From the NCBI GenBank assembly GCA_037176705.1, contig CM073896.1, positions 26,176,708 through 26,240,707 of the forward strand: a stretch of DNA of 64,000 nt. The letters are read 5' to 3'. The notes under the pieces were generated by a model. That model was not told the DNA's origin. It made no database searches and saw nothing but the letters and a program-made list of their open reading frames with translations. The translations under genes were made by a program, and so were the position numbers. This stretch comes from Molossus alvarezi (lineage: Eukaryota; Chordata; Mammalia; Chiroptera; Molossidae). Shown piece by piece: positions 59,146 through 64,000 of this stretch (position 1 is the first letter of the stretch; each line of letters opens with the position of its first letter).

Positions 59146-59881
59146 AACACCCATTTAAGCAGCTCACAGCCCAAAATATTGAAATTACCAGCCAATCCTT
59201 TAACCTGTCTCTCAGTCACTGCTTCAAGCTTCCTCTGTAGAAATAAGCAATATTCTGACTGCTATCACCATAGATTAGGTTTTCCTTTCCTTGACTGGAT
59301 GTATGTGGAATTACATGGTAGGTACCTACTTTTTTTTGTATCTAGTTTTGTGAAATATGCATGCTATTGTTTTTATCAGTAGTATATTGTCTTACTTTGC
59401 TTTATGGTATTTGATTGCATTGCTATACCACCAATTTGTTATCTTTTTTAATGTTTATAAGCGTTTAACTTATTTCCAATTGAAGGTTATTATAAACAAT
59501 GCTCCCAAGGGCACTCTAGTAGATGTCTTTGGCGGATATCTATACACATTTTTATTAGTATACACTTATGAATAAACTTGCAGGGTTGTAGGTATTTATA
59601 TGTCCAACATTAGTAAACACTACCAATTTTCAAAAATAGCTGTACCAATTTACACCCTCATCACCAGTGTGTCAGAAAGTATATGACAGCAGTACATGAG
59701 AATTGCAGTTACTCCACATCCTCACCTACCCATGGTATCAATAGTATTTTAGTTTTTTTCCTAGTTGTTATATAATTGTATCTCATTGTGTTTTTAATTT
59801 CCATCTCTCTAATAACCATGTGGAGTGCCCTTTCACAATATTTTTGGACATCAAAATACCTACTTTGTAAAATATTTGATC

Positions 59882-60120
59882 AAGCCTTTTATCTATTTTT
59901 AATACAACATAGAAAATATAATTAATAATATTGTAATGACTATGTATGGCACCATTTGGGTACTGAAGATATCAGGTGGAACTCTTTGTAAATAGATGAT
60001 TGTCTAACCACTATGCTGTACACCTGAAACTAATATAAAATAATACTGAATGTAAACAGTAACTAAAAAAAAATTTTAAGTAAAAAAAACAAAAAACAAA
60101 GCATTTTATCCATTTTTTAA
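59882..60120 (+). mobile_element. Short L1 3' end, sense, inserted in the old L1
   Basis: 59903-60098 carries 'gtaatgactatgtatggcac' and 'tatgctgtacacctgaaac', typical of a laurasiatherian L1 3'UTR, then an A-rich tail. The flanks 59882-59902 and 60099-60120 match at nearly all of 21 positions, a decayed target-site duplication. Confidence 0.8.
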
Positions 60121-60193
60121 AAGTTAGTTTTTTTCTGTCTTTTATTATTGATTTATAAGAATTCTTTATATATTTTGGTATTATTTATTTATT

Positions 60194-60430
60194 ATATGGA
60201 TTTTCTTTTTTTAAATATGTTTTTATTGATTTTTTTGGAGAGAGAGGAAGGAAGAAGGAAAGAGAGAAACATTGATCAGGCACTTCCTGCATGCCCCCTA
60301 CTGGGGATTGAGCCTGCAACCCAGACATGGGCCCTGACTGGGACTCATACCGTCAACCTTTCCTTGCATGGGATGATATCCAGTCAACTGAGCCACACCA
60401 GCCAGGACATATTTATGATATGGATTTTCT
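60194..60430 (-). mobile_element. SINE-K: VES SINE, second lineage, antisense, with 13-bp TSD
   Basis: Reversed tail 'atgtttttattgattttttt', GA-rich tract, 'tgcatgccccctactgggg' core and head ending 'gagccacaccagccagg'. Perfect duplication atatggattttct at 60194-60206 and 60418-60430. Confidence 0.95.
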
Positions 60431-60904
60431 AAATCTTCCCCACTCTGCCGCCTACCTTTTCACTCTTACTGTTGTTGTTTTTTATGAACCGAGGTTCTTA
60501 ATTTTGATAAACTCAGTTATCAGTTGTTTTCTTTATGGTTGGATGAGTCTGCTGTATTAAATAGTCGTTTACTACCATATGTCAGAAAGATGTTCTGCTA
60601 TTTTATTTTCTAAAAGTTGTATCATTTTATCTTTAAGAGTTAGGTCTTTAGCCCTACTAGAATTTATCTCTATATACAGTGTGAGGAAGGGGTTCTCATC
60701 TACTTTTTATATCCAAATAATATGTCCAAGGTAGTAAAGTTTATAGCAGTAAACTTTCCTTTTACTTTATACCATGATATTTTCAAATAGGTATATCATT
60801 TTCAATTATGGTGCTGATCTTGTTCAATCAAGTAATTATTTTTCTGTGGAGTGATGGGTCTTTTTCTATGATTATGTTTAATTGAAATACTTCTTTGATC
60901 ATTT

Positions 60905-62700
60905 CTTGACTACTCCAGGAAACTTTAAACTCATTTTAACTATGTTTCTGTCTAAATTCTTTCAAAACTCTTTCTGGCCCATCTACTCATCTTTGTCTGC
61001 TGTATAGAGGTCTTTACTTTAGCAAGAGAGTTTTTTTCATACTATAGATAATATGGATTTTGAGAATAATTATCTTTTCAGGGTTTTCTAATGAAGAGCA
61101 GAAATGGCTACATCAAAGTCCTTCTTCTTAGCTGCTGATAAGATTAATGTACTGATTAACACCTTTTTCCAAGTTGGATTGGAGGTGAAAGTAATTCCAT
61201 TTGGCAAAGCCTCATCCCATTTGCTGACATCTTCATTAACCTCACTGATAAGGAAACCATTTCACAATACAAATTTCTCAAAGCTGGAGATTTTATCTCC
61301 ACAGTCACCTAACAATACTAATTTGAAGTATGAAACATGCAGGTTCAATTGCCTCAATAATTTCACTGTGCCCTATCCTTTTATTTTTTCCTGTTTAAAA
61401 GGTTGATAAAAAGAAACCAATTACTTCTCACTCACTAGTAAAGGTTGATTTTCAAAAGGACATTTCACATTTTCAGAAAGAGGGTACAGAATTATAGCTT
61501 AAATTGAATGAAAGTGTCATCATAAGGGAAAGACAAATGGATGGAAATCTGTAAAGAGAAAGTAATATAGTTCCGTTAAGCACAAGAAAAATGTTCTAGA
61601 AATTTTTAAAAGTATGCATTTTAACCATTTACCCTTTCTTTTGCACATTAAGCTTTTGATTACACGAAAAAAAAAGCCAATTTTGTTCATAATCAGTAAA
61701 CGAGTTAAGTAAGAAAATTTTTATAATCAGTTAAATAAAAACATTTTAATTGAGTGACTTTGACTTTCAGGAAGTACATGATATTTCTTCATCGATATGG
61801 TAACTTTCCAGTGTCTACTGTTTATTTACAAAGCACTTTTTTAAAGGACTTGCAGAAATTTTTAACCATAGCCAGTGGTGTGCAGGTAAATACTTAACAC
61901 TGAGTAAGAACAAAGCACCATGATTTATCACATTTGCCAAATTTCATGGTAGAAATGCACCCCATGACCTATTTGGATTATAAGCATGATGTCACTGAAC
62001 GCAGAGTTAGGAGGACAGGTGCAGTGACACACTATTACATAGTGTTATTATGTATGGATATAGCAGATGTGAATTACCTTTACATAATTTTAAAACTGAG
62101 TAAAATAATTATGAAGATAATTTTTCAGTTTATATTGCTTTTATGTTTAATAATATATTTATATAATTTTTAGGAAATAGCTGTGTTTAACCACTGGCTC
62201 GTGAGATTCTTTGAAATGTAATAATCAGTTCAGAGGGGAAGAATGGTTCAGTTCAAGCACATTAGTTCATAGCTTTGGTCAAAAGGAATGTCAGCAATCA
62301 TTTTACAGTAACAGCTCAAGAGCTTATTTTAAATCTCATGTTGGGGAAACCCAGGTTGATTGTCGCTTAGGTTTTTAGCCATATTCCTAAGATTAAGGAG
62401 CTTTTGATATTGTCTCATGGTAGAAAACTTTCTGTTCCGTGTTCTAGGAGGATTATAGTCCTAAATCTTCAGAGTATAAACCATGTGGAAACTCAGAGAT
62501 AAGATCTCAAGATGCCTCATCATTGAACACAGTCCTAGAAAGTTCAGCCTCCAGGGCCCTGACAACATCTGATAGAATTTAGGATGTTGGGCAAAGAAGA
62601 ATCAGATAACATGGCTGCAAGATTTGTACACTGCGCCATCTTGGGAAATGGTATCTTGCTATTGTCTAAACAAAATGTGCAGATTCTCTGGCTGAAAGGT
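60905..62700. other. 1.8 kb with no recognised gene or repeat
   Basis: The 100-codon frame at 61104-61406 has no recognised domain, and its start context and neighbours do not support a gene. Confidence 0.4.
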
Positions 62701-62704
62701 TCGG

Positions 62705-62800
62705 TTTAAATCAGAGGTTTCTAAATGTTAGCATGTGTTAGTATCACCTGGAGTTTCTGATTTAGTGGGTGTCCTGTGGGACCTAAGAATTTGCATTTCT
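62705..62800 (+). mobile_element. MER5A-like hAT DNA transposon relic
   Basis: 'aaatcagaggtttctaaatg', 'gttagtatcacctggagttt', 'ctgatttagtgggtg' and 'aagaatttgcatttctaaca' match the MER5A order. Confidence 0.65.
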
Positions 62801-62804
62801 AACA

Positions 62805-63790
62805 AGTATATACTGATATGCCAGAGGCATTTACTGTAGAAGTATACTGTAGAGACAATTGCTGAATATAACACTACCCAAGAAGCCGGGTGAAAGTGTT
62901 ATTAAACATGCCCTGGAAAAGACAAAGGAAAGTAGAAATTAGACATTTGAAAGCATTCTTTTTAAAAGAAAGAATTTGCGATCACAACGAAAAAAAAAAA
63001 AAAAAGCAAAACAAAACACTGAAGAATTGGCCAGACTCTGAGATTTGGATCCATGAGGCCATGGTGGGGAGACCAGATAGAAAATCAGCATAGAAAAAAT
63101 TGCCATTTGTTTCCCAGGAGGTGCAGAGAGATGGCAACTAAGCTACTGATTTAATGGCCCTGGCTTCGGTAGTTGACTTAAGAAGCATAAAAGGGATGGG
63201 CTGTGGGAAGGACCGAGCCCTGACTCTGGGAAGAGCACCCATCTCGAGCGGCGAGGTGATGGAGGGCAGCAAGATATTTCAGGCATGGAGAAGCTGAATA
63301 CTGAAGAAACAAGTAGGTACTGAAGTCTTTATTTGCTAGTTCACAAAGGAATTTACATATCCAGTCTATTCACATAATTTCTCAGTCATCTCTCTGTGAA
63401 GTGAAACGTAATTGATTAATTTCTATTTTTTTCGCTGTCTCTGAAAGGCTGAGCATTGTGTCCTGAAATATGCCGTATTAGTGATTCCTGAGGAAAATTC
63501 ATACTCCAAAAGAAGAGAGAATTTGTGATACATACCTGGCTGAGCTTAGAAAAAGGTGTCAAAAATTTCTTATGCAACCATTAGATATCGTTCTGAAAAT
63601 GTTATATTTTAACATATACATTGTGTTGGATTGTTATGCTGCATCACTGTAACATTGTAAGCTACTGTATTTCGTTAGCTATTAATTTAGTAAAGTCACT
63701 GGTTTGATGCTACTGTGGCTCAACACTTCTGAGCATTCATGCAGTGTAGCATCGACTATGTTATTTTCAATACTTTGCTAGAGTTGTTTG
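62805..63790. other. No recognised gene or repeat
   Basis: A-run at 62990-63004. The GC-richer 63190-63300 has no known signature. Confidence 0.4.
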
Positions 63791-63794
63791 TGTT

Positions 63795-64000
63795 CATTTC
63801 CCAGGACTGTTCAACAAATAGCAAGAATGGGTAGTTTGAAACAGCAGATACTTGTTTGCTCAGTTACAGATGATCGATGTCTGAAATCAAGGAGTTGGCA
63901 GGGTTGGTTCCTTCTGGAGTTTCTGAGGGACAATCTATTCCGTACGTTTCTCCTACTTTCTGGTGACTTCCAGCAGTCCCTGGCATTCTTTGACTTACAG
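63795..64000 (+). repeat. Ancient mammalian repeat, cut by window end
   Basis: 'gaaatcaaggagttggcagg', 'gttccttctggagtttctg' and 'cctggcattctttgacttac' follow the order of a common old mammalian repeat. Family not assigned. Confidence 0.5.

Larger units (their letters stand above)
59150..60900 (-). mobile_element. Old L1, antisense, interrupted by two later insertions
   Basis: Pieces at 59150-59902, 60099-60206 and 60418-60900 read on as one antisense L1 (3'UTR, then ORF2 end). Landmarks are 'ggttattataaacaatgctc', 'tctctaataaccatgtggag', 'aagaattctttatatatttt' and 'ctatatacagtgtgaggaag'. No coding capacity remains. Confidence 0.8.

Noticed and set aside
61104..61406. 100-codon frame as a possible gene
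   Set aside because: No domain or signal peptide and no supporting neighbours; treated as chance.

Overview
The window reads as a repeat-rich, gene-free stretch of a bat genome. It holds eleven tRNA-derived SINEs of the VES type, a family I know only from bats, together with young L1 elements, MIRs and very old L1 debris. The SINE sub-type whose core runs from a gtccccggccctggttgg block to an 'actctgtctgaac' 3' end suggests a yangochiropteran, perhaps a noctilionoid or leaf-nosed bat. The family-level guess is from memory and uncertain. I found no host exon, RNA gene, CRISPR array or operon. Nearly every open frame is short and either lies in transposon sequence or matches chance.

Layout: (1) 0.2-7.4 kb: an almost full-length L1 on the minus strand (L1-A, about 690-6836), set between two different old antisense L1 fragments and carrying a younger VES SINE. 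(2) 7.4-22.4 kb: old repeats, (CCTT)n and a 270-bp GATA array, SINEs, a MaLR-type LTR, two degraded antisense L1s (15.2-16.7 and 19.7-20.6 kb) and a back-to-back SINE pair (21.2-21.7 kb). (3) 22.4-28.8 kb: a full-length plus-strand L1 (L1-B) with recognisable 5'UTR, ORF1, purine spacer, ORF2 and 3'UTR; both ORFs are broken. (4) 29.8-32.5 kb: a long, old antisense L1. (5) 33-64 kb: sparser old repeats, one solitary LTR with visible TATA and poly(A) signals, a short 5'-truncated L1 with a perfect 14-bp duplication (55.5-55.9 kb), and a three-layer nested insertion at 59.1-60.9 kb. Unannotated, apparently unique sequence lies between.

There is no gene network here. The interacting system is L1 and the SINEs it mobilises: SINE target-site duplications with T/A-rich cleavage contexts fit L1 endonuclease, and the L1s in turn carry SINE pieces. 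The most unusual structure is inside the two young L1s: a roughly 54-bp imperfect tandem array in the 5'UTR, a variable purine microsatellite between ORF1 and ORF2 (in L1-A a G-quadruplex-capable hexamer array), a 31-bp inverted repeat in the L1-A 5'UTR, and a tailless SINE head flanked by a 14-bp repeat in the L1-B 5'UTR. I see no convincing new protein-coding system. All calls were made by eye without database searches, so old-repeat boundaries are approximate.
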